From: Aminobacter sp039907765
Lineage (GTDB): Bacteria > Pseudomonadota > Alphaproteobacteria > Rhizobiales > Rhizobiaceae
Reading direction: 5' to 3'
Assembly: GCF_039907765.1 (NCBI RefSeq)
Contig: NZ_JARDJI010000002.1
Coordinates: 372,001 to 436,000, forward strand
Length of the DNA stretch: 64,000 nt
The notes under the pieces are model-generated. The model made no database searches. It had not been told where the DNA came from and saw nothing but the letters and a program-made list of their open reading frames with translations. Position 1 is the stretch's first letter, and the number at the start of each line of letters is the position of its first letter. The position numbers and the translations under genes are program-made. Positions 25,507 through 33,959 of this stretch are shown here, in pieces.

Positions 25507-25536
25507 ATATAGGGGAGCGGCAGGAGTCGTGTCAAG
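25507..25536 (-). promoter_or_regulatory. housekeeping promoter of tRNA-Val
   Basis: On the minus strand CTTGAC (25536-25531) and CTATAT (25512-25507) are spaced by 18 bases. This is the best promoter match in the window to the alphaproteobacterial consensus. The -10 box lies 32 bases before the tRNA 5' end and just after the gph stop codon. Confidence 0.75.
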
Positions 25537-25542
25537 GCGGCT

Positions 25543-26226
25543 TTAGCGACTTCCCGCACTGATCAGCTTTTCGGCGAGGCCAAGCGTCAGCTCGTCATAA
25601 TGCGAGATGACCGCCGAAGGTTCGAATTCGCTGACATGGCGATCGGTGTAGCCGAAATCGACGGCGACGACCGGAATGCCGGCTGCCTTGGCCGTGTCGA
25701 TGTCGGTGACCGAATCGCCGACCATGACCGCCCGCGATGCGTCGCCGCCGGCCATGGCGATGGTTTCGGTCAGGTGCCTGGGGTCGGGTTTTCGGATGCC
25801 GAAGGTTTCGGGCCCGGTGATCGCGGCGAAGCGGTCGGCAAGGCCGAGCCCGCTGATCAGGTTGCGCGCGAGGGTCTCGTACTTGTTGGTGCAGACGGCA
25901 AGCAGATAGCCGGCGTTGGCAAAGCGTGCCATCGCCGCGACGACGCCGGGATAGGGCTGCGAGCGGCCGGGAATGTTGAGCGTGTAGTGATCGAGGAAGA
26001 TATCGTGCATCCGTTCGTTCTCGTCGCCTGCGAGTGGCTTCTGCTGCGCGGCATAGGCCCGTTCGATCATGATCTTGCCGCCCATGCCGACGAAGCGGCG
26101 GAAAGCGGCGTCGTCCACCTGTATCAGCCCGCCTGCGACCAGTGCGTGGTTCAGGCTGTCGAGCAGGTCGGGAGCGGTGTCGACAAGGGTTCCGTCGAGG
26201 TCGAAAACGATGATCGGTCTGGACAT
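25543..26226 (-). CDS. gph: phosphoglycolate phosphatase (HAD family)
   Basis: Gph hydrolyses 2-phosphoglycolate formed during DNA repair or oxygenase activity. The 227-residue protein has HAD motif I IVFDLDGTLVDTAPDLL at the N-terminus, a cap domain, motif II VCTNKYE, the lysine in IRKPDPRHL, and motif IV MVGDSVTDIDTAKAAGIPVVAV. The ATG at 26226 places motif I at residues 5-12; the open frame upstream is unrelated. It is divergent from rpiA with 145 bases between starts. HAD phosphatases vary in substrate, so the exact reaction is a family inference. Confidence 0.92.
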   Translation of the reverse strand: MSRPIIVFDLDGTLVDTAPDLLDSLNHALVAGGLIQVDDAAFRRFVGMGGKIMIERAYAAQQKPLAGDENERMHDIFLDHYTLNIPGRSQPYPGVVAAMARFANAGYLLAVCTNKYETLARNLISGLGLADRFAAITGPETFGIRKPDPRHLTETIAMAGGDASRAVMVGDSVTDIDTAKAAGIPVVAVDFGYTDRHVSEFEPSAVISHYDELTLGLAEKLISAGSR

Positions 26227-26309
26227 GGGCACGGCTTTCGTCGGTTGTCGTCGCGGCAGGCGATAGCCCCCAGGTGGGTTCGGTGCAAGCCGCGGACTCC
26301 ATAAAGCCT

Positions 26310-26336
26310 TTGACCCATCGGGCAAAAATGCTAGGA
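26310..26336 (+). promoter_or_regulatory. candidate rpiA promoter
   Basis: TTGACC at 26310-26315 and CTAGGA at 26331-26336 are 15 bases apart, 36 bases before the rpiA start. The -35 box is good, the -10 box and spacing are weak, so this is only a candidate. Confidence 0.3.
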
Positions 26337-26371
26337 GCCAGACCGTTATTCGGGAACTTTGCGAACATATC

Positions 26372-27070
26372 ATGGATGCCAAGGCTTTGAAGATCGAGGC
26401 GGCGCGTGCCGCCCTTGGTTATGTCGAGAGCGGGATGCGGCTCGGCATCGGCACCGGTTCCACGGCTGAGGAGTTCGTTCGGCTGCTGGCGGAGAAGGTC
26501 GCCGGCGGGATGAAGGTGGTCGGCGTGCCGACTTCCGAACGCACGGCAGCATTGTGCCGCGAATTGTCGGTGCCGTTGTCGACGCTCGACGAGACGCCGG
26601 AACTCGACCTGACGATCGACGGCGCGGACGAGATCGATCCGGCGCTGTCCCTGGTCAAGGGCGGCGGCGGTGCGCTGCTGCGCGAAAAGATCGTGGCGTC
26701 GGCTTCCGCGCGCATGGTCGTCATCGCCGACCAGTCGAAGCTCGTCGACGCGCTCGGACGCTTTCCTCTGCCCATCGAGGTCAACCGGTTCGGCCTCAAG
26801 GCCACCGAAATCGCCATCGCCAAGGCCGCTGAAAAGCTCGGCCTCAACGGTCCGCTCACGCTGCGGATGGCGGGTGAAGCGCCCTTCGTGACGGACGGTG
26901 GACATTTCATCATCGATGCATCTTTTGGCCGTATTCCGGATACAAGAGCGCTGTCGGATGTGCTGCACGCCATACCCGGCGTCGTGGAACATGGTCTCTT
27001 TCTGGGTCTGGCCACCGTTGCCGTCATTGCCGGTGCCGACGGGGTCAGAACCGTCCACCCGGCCCGCTAA
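26372..27070 (+). CDS. rpiA: ribose-5-phosphate isomerase A
   Basis: RpiA interconverts ribose 5-phosphate and ribulose 5-phosphate in the pentose phosphate pathway. The 232-residue product has the RpiA signatures LGIGTGSTAEEFVRLL, GVPTSERTAALC, LTIDGADEIDPALSLVKGGGGALLREKIVA (with active-site Asp, Glu and Lys) and FVTDGGHFIID. The length is normal for the family. It is followed by the DUF2059 protein gene 18 bases after its stop, and the two probably share a transcript. Confidence 0.96.
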   Translation: MDAKALKIEAARAALGYVESGMRLGIGTGSTAEEFVRLLAEKVAGGMKVVGVPTSERTAALCRELSVPLSTLDETPELDLTIDGADEIDPALSLVKGGGGALLREKIVASASARMVVIADQSKLVDALGRFPLPIEVNRFGLKATEIAIAKAAEKLGLNGPLTLRMAGEAPFVTDGGHFIIDASFGRIPDTRALSDVLHAIPGVVEHGLFLGLATVAVIAGADGVRTVHPAR

Positions 27071-27088
27071 ACAGGAGTTCTACTCATC

Positions 27089-27643
27089 ATGATTTTGACA
27101 AACCGGCTTCGCCGCTTCTCCGTCATGGTGGCGGCTTCGGCATTCATGGCCACGGCATTTTCGGCGCAGGCCCAGGAGATCGCCGCCTCCCACCTCAAGG
27201 CCGCGCATGCGGCGATCTCTGCGATCCATGCGACGGATTCCTTCGATTCGATCCTGCCGCAGGCGGCCGCGGCGCTGAAGCAGCAGCTGATCCAGCAGAA
27301 TCCCGACATGCAGGAACTGATCACCCAGACCGTCGACGAGAAGACGCTTGAGCTCGCCTCGCGCCGCGCCGACCTGGAGAAGGAATCAGCGCTCGCCTAT
27401 GCGCGTGCGTTCACCGAGCAGGAGCTCACCGAGATCGCCACCTTCTACAATTCGGAAGCCGGCAAGAAGCTGATCGAGAGCGGCCCGATCGCGACCCGGG
27501 AGTTGGTCAAGGCCGCCGACATCTGGCAGAACGGCATCGCCCGCGATCTCGCCCAGCAGGTCGGCGAAAAGCTCAAGGCAGTGGCCGGGACCAAGGCTCC
27601 GGCGGCCGAGGGCGCGGCTCCGGCGGAAGCGCCGAAGAACTGA
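27089..27643 (+). CDS. DUF2059 secreted protein
   Basis: The 184-residue protein has a signal peptide (to about residue 29, ...ATAFSAQAQE) and a helical DUF2059 domain. The typical segment is SALAYARAFTEQELTEIATFYNSEAGKKLIESGPIATRELVKAADIW. The C-terminus is low-complexity Ala/Pro/Glu. The family is common in periplasms of proteobacteria and has no proven function. A strong terminator follows. Confidence 0.9.
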   Translation: MILTNRLRRFSVMVAASAFMATAFSAQAQEIAASHLKAAHAAISAIHATDSFDSILPQAAAALKQQLIQQNPDMQELITQTVDEKTLELASRRADLEKESALAYARAFTEQELTEIATFYNSEAGKKLIESGPIATRELVKAADIWQNGIARDLAQQVGEKLKAVAGTKAPAAEGAAPAEAPKN

Positions 27644-27671
27644 ACGGCCGCGACCATACGTCACTCGAGAC

Positions 27672-27700
27672 AAGCCCGGCATCCGCCGGGCTTTTCTTTT
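27672..27700 (+). terminator. Rho-independent terminator after the DUF2059 gene
   Basis: A perfect 9-bp stem (AAGCCCGGC at 27672-27680 with GCCGGGCTT at 27685-27693) and an ATCC loop are followed by a T-rich tail TTTTCTTTT. Confidence 0.9.
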
Positions 27701-27801
27701 GGGGCGGCTGCCACTACCTGTGGCGCACCACGCAGCCGCCAGAGGCTTGAGTGCCGGGCGCGATGCCGCCCGACCGGCCGGTTCAAAGCAGGAACGAGAC
27801 G

Positions 27802-29196
27802 ATGCCTCAGTACGACTACGATCTCTTTGTCATCGGCGGCGGCTCCGGCGGGGTGCGCGCGGCTCGCGTGGCGGCGGCGATGGGCAAGCGCGTGGCGCTG
27901 GCCGAGGAGTTCAGGTTCGGCGGCACATGCGTCATCCGCGGCTGCGTGCCGAAGAAGCTCTATGTCTACGCTTCGCAGTTCCCGGAGCATTTCGAGGATG
28001 CGGCCGGCTATGGCTGGACGGTGGGCGAGAGCAGCTTCGACTGGAAGACGCTCGTCGCCAACAAGGAGCGCGAAATCTCGCGGCTCGAGGCCATCTACAA
28101 GCGCAACGTCGACAATTCGGGCGGCGAGACGATCCATTCGCGCGCGACCCTGGTCGACAGGCACACGGTCCGCATCGAGGCGGACGGGCGCACGGTGACC
28201 GCCGACCAGATACTGATCGCGACGGGCGGCCGGCCGAGCACGCATCCGGCGCTGCCGGGGCACGAGCATTGCATCTATTCCAACGAGGTGTTCGACCTTC
28301 CCGAACTGCCCAAGGCGATCATGATCGAGGGTGGCGGCTACATCGCCGTGGAGTTCGCCAACATCTTCCACGGCCTCGGCGTGGAAACGACGCTCGTCTA
28401 CCGCGGCAAGGAAATCCTGAGCCGCTTCGATATGGATCTCAGGCGCACGCTTCACGAGACGATGGAACAGAAAGGCATCAGGATCCTGCTGCATTCCGTG
28501 TCGCAGGAGGTCAGCAAGCGCGACGACGGCCGGCTCGAGGTCAAGTTGAACACCGGTCGGTCGCTGACCGTCGACCAGGTGCTGCTTGCCATCGGCCGCA
28601 CGCCGAACACCGAGAACCTCGGTCTCGAGGCGGCCGGCGTCGAGCTGGACAAGGTAGGCGCTATCGTCGTAGACGCCTATTCGCGCACCAGCGCCGACAA
28701 CATTTGGGCCGTGGGTGACGTCACCAATCGCGTACAGCTGACGCCGGTGGCCATCCACGAGGCGATGTGCTTCATCGAGACGGCGTTCAAGGGCAATCCG
28801 ACTGCTCCGGATCACGACACGATCGCGACCGCGGTGTTCTCGCAGCCCGAGATCGGGACCGTCGGCTTGTCGGAGGACGACGCCGCCAAGCGTTACAAGA
28901 ACCTCGAAATCTATCGGGCCAGCTTCCGTCCGATGCGGCATACCTTGTCGGGACGCCAGGAAAAGATGCTGATGAAGCTCGTGGTCGATGCCGACACGCG
29001 CATCGTCGTCGGCGCCCATATCCTCGGCCCCGATGCCGGCGAGATGGCGCAGCTGCTCGGCATTGCGCTCAAGGCACGGCTTACCAAGGAGGACTTCGAC
29101 CGCACCATGGCGGTGCATCCGACCGCGGCCGAAGAGCTGGTGACCATGTACAAGCCGAGCTACCTGGTGAAGGACGGCGTTCGCCTGGACGATTGA
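27802..29196 (+). CDS. gor: glutathione-disulfide reductase
   Basis: Gor reduces glutathione disulphide with NADPH. The 464-residue flavoprotein has the FAD motif DLFVIGGGSGGVRAARVAA, the redox-active pair GGTCVIRGCVPKK (cysteines 43 and 48), the second dinucleotide motif IMIEGGGYIAVEFANIFHGLG, IWAVGDVTNRVQLTPVA and the C-terminal active-site histidine segment AVHPTAAEELVTMY. CVIRGCVPKK is typical of glutathione reductases and differs from lipoamide dehydrogenase. The ATG at 27802 follows AGGAACGAG; in-frame ATGs further upstream are not aligned. Confidence 0.95.
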   Translation: MPQYDYDLFVIGGGSGGVRAARVAAAMGKRVALAEEFRFGGTCVIRGCVPKKLYVYASQFPEHFEDAAGYGWTVGESSFDWKTLVANKEREISRLEAIYKRNVDNSGGETIHSRATLVDRHTVRIEADGRTVTADQILIATGGRPSTHPALPGHEHCIYSNEVFDLPELPKAIMIEGGGYIAVEFANIFHGLGVETTLVYRGKEILSRFDMDLRRTLHETMEQKGIRILLHSVSQEVSKRDDGRLEVKLNTGRSLTVDQVLLAIGRTPNTENLGLEAAGVELDKVGAIVVDAYSRTSADNIWAVGDVTNRVQLTPVAIHEAMCFIETAFKGNPTAPDHDTIATAVFSQPEIGTVGLSEDDAAKRYKNLEIYRASFRPMRHTLSGRQEKMLMKLVVDADTRIVVGAHILGPDAGEMAQLLGIALKARLTKEDFDRTMAVHPTAAEELVTMYKPSYLVKDGVRLDD

Positions 29197-29423
29197 CCGC
29201 GCAATCGCTCGGCCGCGGACTGAAAACGCCGCTAGCCGTCGGGCGGATCGGTGCCCCCGGTTGTCGTTGCGGCAACAGATTGGTTGGCGAAGCCGGCGAA
29301 CTTCGTTTCGCTGGCAATCCGGGGTAGAATGCAGGCCTTTCTTCGTGTAAGGAGCCCCGTTCCCGTAATAGGCGGGTCATAGCGCGGGTGAGGTGCCCGC
29401 TGGCGAAACTTTTGGGTGCGAAC

Positions 29424-30797
29424 ATGACGAAATGGTCACCGAATTCCTGGAGAAGCATGCCGATCCAGCAGGTGCCGGCTTATCCGGACGCTGCGGCTCT
29501 CGCAGAAACGGAAGCCCGTCTCGCCACCTTTCCACCCTTGGTTTTTGCAGGTGAAGCGCGAAAGCTGAAGAAGCAGTTGGCCGCTGTCGCCAATGGCGAG
29601 GCCTTCCTGCTCCAGGGCGGCGACTGCGCCGAGAGCTTCGTCGAACATGGCGCCGACAATATCCGCGACTTCTTCCGCGTCTTCCTGCAGATGTCGGTCG
29701 TGCTGACTTTCGCCGGCGCGCAGCCGGTGGTGAAGGTCGGTCGCATCGCCGGCCAGTTCGCCAAGCCGCGTTCGGCCGACAACGAGACCAAGGGCGACGT
29801 GACTCTGCCGAGCTACCGCGGCGACATCATCAACGGCCCGGCATTCGACGAGAAGTCGCGCGTGCCGGATCCGGCCCGCCAGGAGATGGCCTACCGCCAG
29901 TCGGCGGCGACGCTGAACCTTCTGCGCGCCTTCGCCCAGGGTGGCTATGCCAGCCTGGAGAACGTGCACAAGTGGATGCTCGGCTTCGTCTCCAACAGCC
30001 CGCAGGGCGAGCGCTACGAGGCGCTGGCCAACCGCATCACCGAGACGATGGACTTCATGAAGGCCGTCGGCATCACCTCGGAGACCAACTACGCGCTGCG
30101 CGAGACCGATTTCTACACCAGCCATGAAGCCCTGCTGCTCGGCTACGAGCAGGCGCTGACCCGCATCGACTCGACCTCGGGCGATTGGTACGCGACCTCG
30201 GGCCACATGATCTGGATCGGCGACCGCACGCGTCAGCTCGACCACGCCCACGTCGAGTACTGCCGTGGCGTGAAGAACCCGCTCGGCCTCAAGTGCGGCC
30301 CGTCGATCACGCCCGACAACCTGCTCAAGCTGATCGATGCGCTCAACCCGGAGAACGAGGCTGGCCGCCTCACCCTGATTGCGCGCTTCGGCCACGACAA
30401 GGTCGGCGAGCACCTGCCGAAGCTCATCCGCGCGGTCGAGAAGGAAGGCCGCAAGGTCGTCTGGTCGTGCGATCCGATGCACGGCAACACGATCACCGCT
30501 GCCGGCTACAAGACGCGTCCGTTCGACCGCATCCTGAGCGAGGTGCAGAGCTTCTTCGACATCCACCGCTCCGAGGGCTCGCACCCGGGCGGCATCCATG
30601 TCGAGATGACCGGCAAGAACGTCACCGAATGCACCGGCGGCGCCCGTGCCATCACGGCGGAAGAACTGCAGGACCGCTATCACACGCATTGCGATCCGCG
30701 CCTCAACGCCGACCAGGCCATCGAGCTGGCATTCCTGGTTTCGGAGCTGCTGCGCAAGGGCACCGCGACCGAGCAGAAGCAGGCCGTCAACGCCTGA
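29424..30797 (+). CDS. aroG: class II 3-deoxy-7-phosphoheptulonate (DAHP) synthase
   Basis: The enzyme condenses erythrose 4-phosphate and phosphoenolpyruvate in the first step of the shikimate pathway. The 457-residue product is a plant-type class II enzyme: KWSPNSWRSMPIQQVPAYPD at the start, FLLQGGDCAESF, VKVGRIAGQFAKPRS, the metal and substrate motifs KCGPSITPDNLL, VVWSCDPMHGNTI and IHVEMTGKNVTEC. The ATG at 29424 matches the family start. The 227-base region upstream holds only a weak imperfect hairpin near 29300. A strong terminator follows. Symbols aroF and aroH are also used for this gene type. Confidence 0.95.
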   Translation: MTKWSPNSWRSMPIQQVPAYPDAAALAETEARLATFPPLVFAGEARKLKKQLAAVANGEAFLLQGGDCAESFVEHGADNIRDFFRVFLQMSVVLTFAGAQPVVKVGRIAGQFAKPRSADNETKGDVTLPSYRGDIINGPAFDEKSRVPDPARQEMAYRQSAATLNLLRAFAQGGYASLENVHKWMLGFVSNSPQGERYEALANRITETMDFMKAVGITSETNYALRETDFYTSHEALLLGYEQALTRIDSTSGDWYATSGHMIWIGDRTRQLDHAHVEYCRGVKNPLGLKCGPSITPDNLLKLIDALNPENEAGRLTLIARFGHDKVGEHLPKLIRAVEKEGRKVVWSCDPMHGNTITAAGYKTRPFDRILSEVQSFFDIHRSEGSHPGGIHVEMTGKNVTECTGGARAITAEELQDRYHTHCDPRLNADQAIELAFLVSELLRKGTATEQKQAVNA

Positions 30798-30821
30798 TCC
30801 GCAGGTCGGATGTTCATCCGA

Positions 30822-30849
30822 AGGCGCCGGTTTCGACCGGCGCCTTTTT
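30822..30849 (+). terminator. Rho-independent terminator after aroG
   Basis: A perfect 10-bp stem (AGGCGCCGGT at 30822-30831 with ACCGGCGCCT at 30836-30845) closes a TTCG loop and runs into TTTTT. Its last T is also the first base of the RES toxin stop codon on the other strand, so the two genes meet at this hairpin. Confidence 0.9.
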
Positions 30850-31619
30850 CATTGGCGGGGCCAGCGCATGTCCCGGAGGCGGGGATCGCCGGCGAAGCTG
30901 CCACGGTCGAAGCCGATGCGGAGCTCGGGGAATTCGCAGATGGCCTGAACGCCCGATGGACCGAGGCGGATGCGCCAGGTCTGGCGGTCGACGGGGGCCG
31001 GCTTGGCGAAGACGGTGCAGGTCAGCAGCGCCAGATTGGCGCCGCCGGCCGGATCGCGCACGGAACGGTAGCGGATAGCCTCGATGCCTCCGCCGCGCGC
31101 GTCGTCGGTGAGTTGCTGGCAGGCGGCATAGTCGGTCGGATGCGTCCAGCTCTCGGCATCTCTCGACAATGGCGGCATGGTCAGGTCGATCGCGCGGGCC
31201 GCTTTGAAGGATGCCGCGAATGCCGTGTACTCTGCTGCGTCGCTCGGCCATGGCGTGTGGGGCGATTCCGAAAAGAACAGCAGCCGATAGAAGGCCATCT
31301 CGGCCACCGCAGTCTGCACCCGCTGGGCCGCATAGTAGACGCCGAGCGATCTTCCGGCGCGCCGGAAGCGCGAGCCGGTCGGATAGTTGGAGCCGTAGCG
31401 GAAGGGCGTCGCCAGGAGATAATGCAGATGGCCGCACTCCACCGGAATATGCGGCTTGGTGGTCTCGATCAGCTGCTCCAGCAGCGCCTGCTCGTCGAGG
31501 CTGTCGACGAGCTTCAGCGTCGAGACGCGGTGCTGGGCCTCCACGAGCCGCCAGCAGCGACCTTCGAGCGGGCGGGCCTCAGACGAGAGCTCTTCGGGCG
31601 TCCAGATAGGCGATGACAT
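30849..31619 (-). CDS. RES domain toxin (predicted NAD+ phosphorylase/hydrolase)
   Basis: The 256-residue protein has the RES fold: GSRFRRAG with the arginine near residue 84, YYAAQRVQTAVAEMAFYR with glutamate near 107, and AIRYRSVRDPAGGANL with serine near 186. These are the R, E and S residues that name the family. Known RES toxins (MbcT, ParT, Res) consume NAD+ or modify proteins with ADP-ribose. It overlaps the 3' end of the Xre antitoxin gene by 41 bases in another frame, consistent with translational coupling, antitoxin first. A functional toxin is likely, since all key residues are present. Confidence 0.88.
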   Translation of the reverse strand: MSSPIWTPEELSSEARPLEGRCWRLVEAQHRVSTLKLVDSLDEQALLEQLIETTKPHIPVECGHLHYLLATPFRYGSNYPTGSRFRRAGRSLGVYYAAQRVQTAVAEMAFYRLLFFSESPHTPWPSDAAEYTAFAASFKAARAIDLTMPPLSRDAESWTHPTDYAACQQLTDDARGGGIEAIRYRSVRDPAGGANLALLTCTVFAKPAPVDRQTWRIRLGPSGVQAICEFPELRIGFDRGSFAGDPRLRDMRWPRQ

Positions 31620-31959
31620 CGACGAGCCCGGCTATGGTGATGATCCTGTCCACGGGGGCCGCGCCGAGCGCGGTGTTGTCGTTGCGCAGCCAGGCCCGGG
31701 CGACGGGCGCCTCACCGCCCACGATGGCGTCAAGGGCACGGAACATGCGGACGAATAGGACGGCGAGTTCGAACGGCTTGCCGCCGGCCTCGAGTACGAA
31801 CTCCTGCTTGCGCATCCGCGAAACGGTCGCTTCCGAAACGCCGATGACCGCGGAAAGCACCTTGGCGGTCATGCCGAGCAGGTCGGCGGCGCGCAGCGTT
31901 GCCTTGGTAATGACGGCGCCGGGCTCCGCCGCCGTGGCTGGATGAGAGCGACTCCGCAT
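31579..31959 (-). CDS. Xre/MbcA/ParS-type antitoxin
   Basis: The 126-residue protein has an N-terminal Xre-like helix-turn-helix (KATLRAADLLGMTAKVLSAVIGVSEATVSRMRKQEFVL). The C-terminal MbcA/ParS toxin-binding domain has FELAVLFVRMFRALDAIVGGEAPVARAWLRNDNTALGAAPVDRIITIAGLVDVIAYLD. The last helix normally plugs the toxin active site. The ATG at 31959 follows AGGAG. An 8-bp inverted repeat lies just upstream and is the likely autoregulatory operator. Confidence 0.9.
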   Translation of the reverse strand: MRSRSHPATAAEPGAVITKATLRAADLLGMTAKVLSAVIGVSEATVSRMRKQEFVLEAGGKPFELAVLFVRMFRALDAIVGGEAPVARAWLRNDNTALGAAPVDRIITIAGLVDVIAYLDARRALV

Positions 31960-31968
31960 GGCGGCTCC

Positions 31969-31996
31969 TTTCTCTGGCAAATATAAGTCAGAGAAA
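31969..31996. promoter_or_regulatory. operator of the RES/Xre module
   Basis: TTTCTCTG at 31969-31976 and CAGAGAAA at 31989-31996 are a perfect 8-bp inverted repeat with a 12-base spacer (centre-to-centre 20 bp). It starts ten bases upstream of the antitoxin ATG and touches the ribosome site. The position and symmetry fit autoregulation by the antitoxin. Confidence 0.65.
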
Positions 31997-32039
31997 TTCA
32001 TATGGAAAGACCCGTGACCGCAGTTTGCGCGATGCGCGA

Positions 32040-33104
32040 TCAGTCCTTCTTGTAGAGCAGCCAGTTCTTGCCCTGTCGCTCGGCGATGGTCGAGTAGCGC
32101 GTGACGCGGTTGCGGCCGATCAGCTTGGAGCGGTAGAGCGCCCGGTCCGCCTTGGCATAGAGGTCGTCGGCGCTGTCGGCGTCTGCCGCCATGCAGACCC
32201 CCATCGAGATGGTGACCTGGCCGCAGCCGGGCTGGACGTCCTTCAGCGAGGTTTGTGCCACCAGCATCCTGATGCGGTCGGCGATCTCGAAGGTTGCTTC
32301 TTCCGTCGTGCCCTCGACGATGAGGGCGAACTCTTCGCCGCCGGTGCGGGCCACGAAGATGTCTTGATGCACGCTGCTCTGGAAGATGTCGGCAATGATG
32401 CGCAGGATCTGGTCGCCGGCCGGATGGCCGTGGCGGTCGTTGATCTCCTTGAAGCGGTCAATGTCGGCAAGGATCAGCGCGCTGAACAGCACACCGCGGT
32501 TGTCGTTGTAGATTTTCGAGATCCGCTTGTCGAAGGCGCGGCGGTTCCACACGTGGGTGAGGGGATCGGTGTCGGCGAGCTTCTTGTATTCCTCGAGCTT
32601 CGACTTGACTGTTTCGAGTTCGGCGGACTTGTCGCCGAGCGTGCTCGCCACCTGCTTGCCGTGATCGATGGTCGAGGCGGTCGCGACCGACATGACGCCG
32701 ACGATCTTCTGCAGCAGTTCCTGCGACATGACGGTGCGGCTGTTCAAGCCGCTCGACGTCTCGTCGAGGACCTTGCCGTAGCGCTCGATGTAGTTGCGCT
32801 CGCTGCGCAGCAGGGTCGCGACGCCCTCGAGCTCGCGGGCGATGATTTCGCGCGCCTGTTCGACGATGCCCTGTTCGTGGTTCTGCGCAAAGAACTTGCG
32901 GCCGATCTCGTCCAGCTGTTCCTGGGTTGGACGATTGCCGAGCGCGATGACCTCCAGGCTGAGCGCCGGATTGGAGCCGGTCAATGCCTCGTAGAATATC
33001 TCGTAGTTCCTCGGCAGGCCGATGACGCCCATCTGGACCATCGTCGCCACCACGGTGCTCGCAATCTCATTGCCCCTATCTGTCGGGGCTTGTGCGGTTT
33101 GCAT
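32040..33104 (-). CDS. GGDEF diguanylate cyclase with unrecognised N-domain
   Basis: The 354-residue soluble protein has a conserved N-terminal region (about 1-175; MVQMGVIGLPRNYEIFYEALTGSNPALSLEV) typical of rhizobial GGDEF proteins without a named domain. A coiled stretch (ASTLGDKSAELETVKSKLEEYKKLA) and then the GGDEF domain (about 180-345) follow. DPLTHVWNRRAFD, ILADIDRFKEINDRHGHPAGDQILR and the active motif RTGGEEFALI are intact, so it should make cyclic di-GMP. The RxxD inhibitory site that normally sits five residues before the motif is absent. It stands alone, and a perfect hairpin lies in its upstream region. Confidence 0.92.
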   Translation of the reverse strand: MQTAQAPTDRGNEIASTVVATMVQMGVIGLPRNYEIFYEALTGSNPALSLEVIALGNRPTQEQLDEIGRKFFAQNHEQGIVEQAREIIARELEGVATLLRSERNYIERYGKVLDETSSGLNSRTVMSQELLQKIVGVMSVATASTIDHGKQVASTLGDKSAELETVKSKLEEYKKLADTDPLTHVWNRRAFDKRISKIYNDNRGVLFSALILADIDRFKEINDRHGHPAGDQILRIIADIFQSSVHQDIFVARTGGEEFALIVEGTTEEATFEIADRIRMLVAQTSLKDVQPGCGQVTISMGVCMAADADSADDLYAKADRALYRSKLIGRNRVTRYSTIAERQGKNWLLYKKD

Positions 33105-33434
33105 CTATGACCCGTTTCGATTGGCCAGCCGTCAGCCGGCACGCCAGCATCGTTCTGGCGTGCGACCGTTCGGGGGCGCGAGCGGTAAAAGTGTGAATGC
33201 TTGCAACGCTGCAGGTCCCCTCTGCATCCGTCGCCTGTATCCCGGCTTAATTTAGGCAGGCTAAAGTTTCCTTAATTTCCACAGTCGTGCATCCGATTTT
33301 TCTACCAGAGGGTGTATTCTCCGACGCAACGGAAGCCTATCGGGGACGTAGCAGTGTATCGGACGTCGCATTCGAGGGTTCATCTTGCAGGGCGGCAGTC
33401 TATCTTGCAGCCTGACGAGCAACGGAGGTGAACC
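33105..33434. other. gene-free region with a hairpin between divergent genes
   Basis: These 330 bases separate the diguanylate cyclase from the GFA gene. They contain a perfect 9-bp inverted repeat (GCACGCCAG at 33139-33147 and CTGGCGTGC at 33155-33163, seven-base loop) that lies in the 5' region of the cyclase. An AT-rich patch around 33246-33305 probably holds promoters. A short direct repeat, TCATCTTGCAG/CTATCTTGCAG, lies near 33381-33411. I see no gene. Confidence 0.5.
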
Positions 33435-33854
33435 ATGAGCCAACCACATCAAGGAGCCTGCCTCTGCGGCACCATACGCTTCAAGGCGCATGGTGAACTG
33501 CGCGGCGTCATCTATTGCCACTGCACGCAGTGCCGCAAGCAGAGCGGACATTACTACGCGGCCACCAATGTCGCCGACGACAGGATCGAGGTCGAAGGCG
33601 GAGAGCACCTCACCTGGTATGCGGCATCCGATCTCGCCCGCCGCGGCTTCTGCAGCCGGTGCGGCTCGGTGATGTTCTGGAAGCCGAACGACATGCCCTA
33701 CGTCTCCATCATGGCCGGAGCGTTCGAGGAGTCTTCCTCGCTGACGGGGCTGTGCCACATCTTCGTGGCCGAGAAGGGCGCCTACTACGACATCGACGAC
33801 GAGTTGCCGCAGTTCGAAGGATCGTCGCAAACGACGAGACTGCCCGTCAGTTGA
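33435..33854 (+). CDS. GFA/CENP-V family zinc protein
   Basis: The 139-residue protein has the glutathione-dependent formaldehyde-activating (GFA) zinc pattern: GACLCGTIRF, IYCHCTQCRKQSG and GFCSRCGSVMFWK. These cysteines supply two zinc sites. Many GFA-like proteins have no proven link to formaldehyde. It has a good ribosome site (CGGAGGTG). The following dioxygenase gene is 105 bases away on the same strand. Confidence 0.92.
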   Translation: MSQPHQGACLCGTIRFKAHGELRGVIYCHCTQCRKQSGHYYAATNVADDRIEVEGGEHLTWYAASDLARRGFCSRCGSVMFWKPNDMPYVSIMAGAFEESSSLTGLCHIFVAEKGAYYDIDDELPQFEGSSQTTRLPVS

Positions 33855-33959
33855 ACGAATTCCCCAACCTCGTTCATTTATGTTGAACGCTTCGTCGCAA
33901 AGCGATGCACTGCCGCGGCAAGTGGAGGAGGCGTATATTCCAGGGCAAGGAGAAAGAAC

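Noticed and set aside
29280..29320. Imperfect hairpin after gor
   Set aside because: About nine pairs with a wobble but no T tract follows, so termination is not supported.
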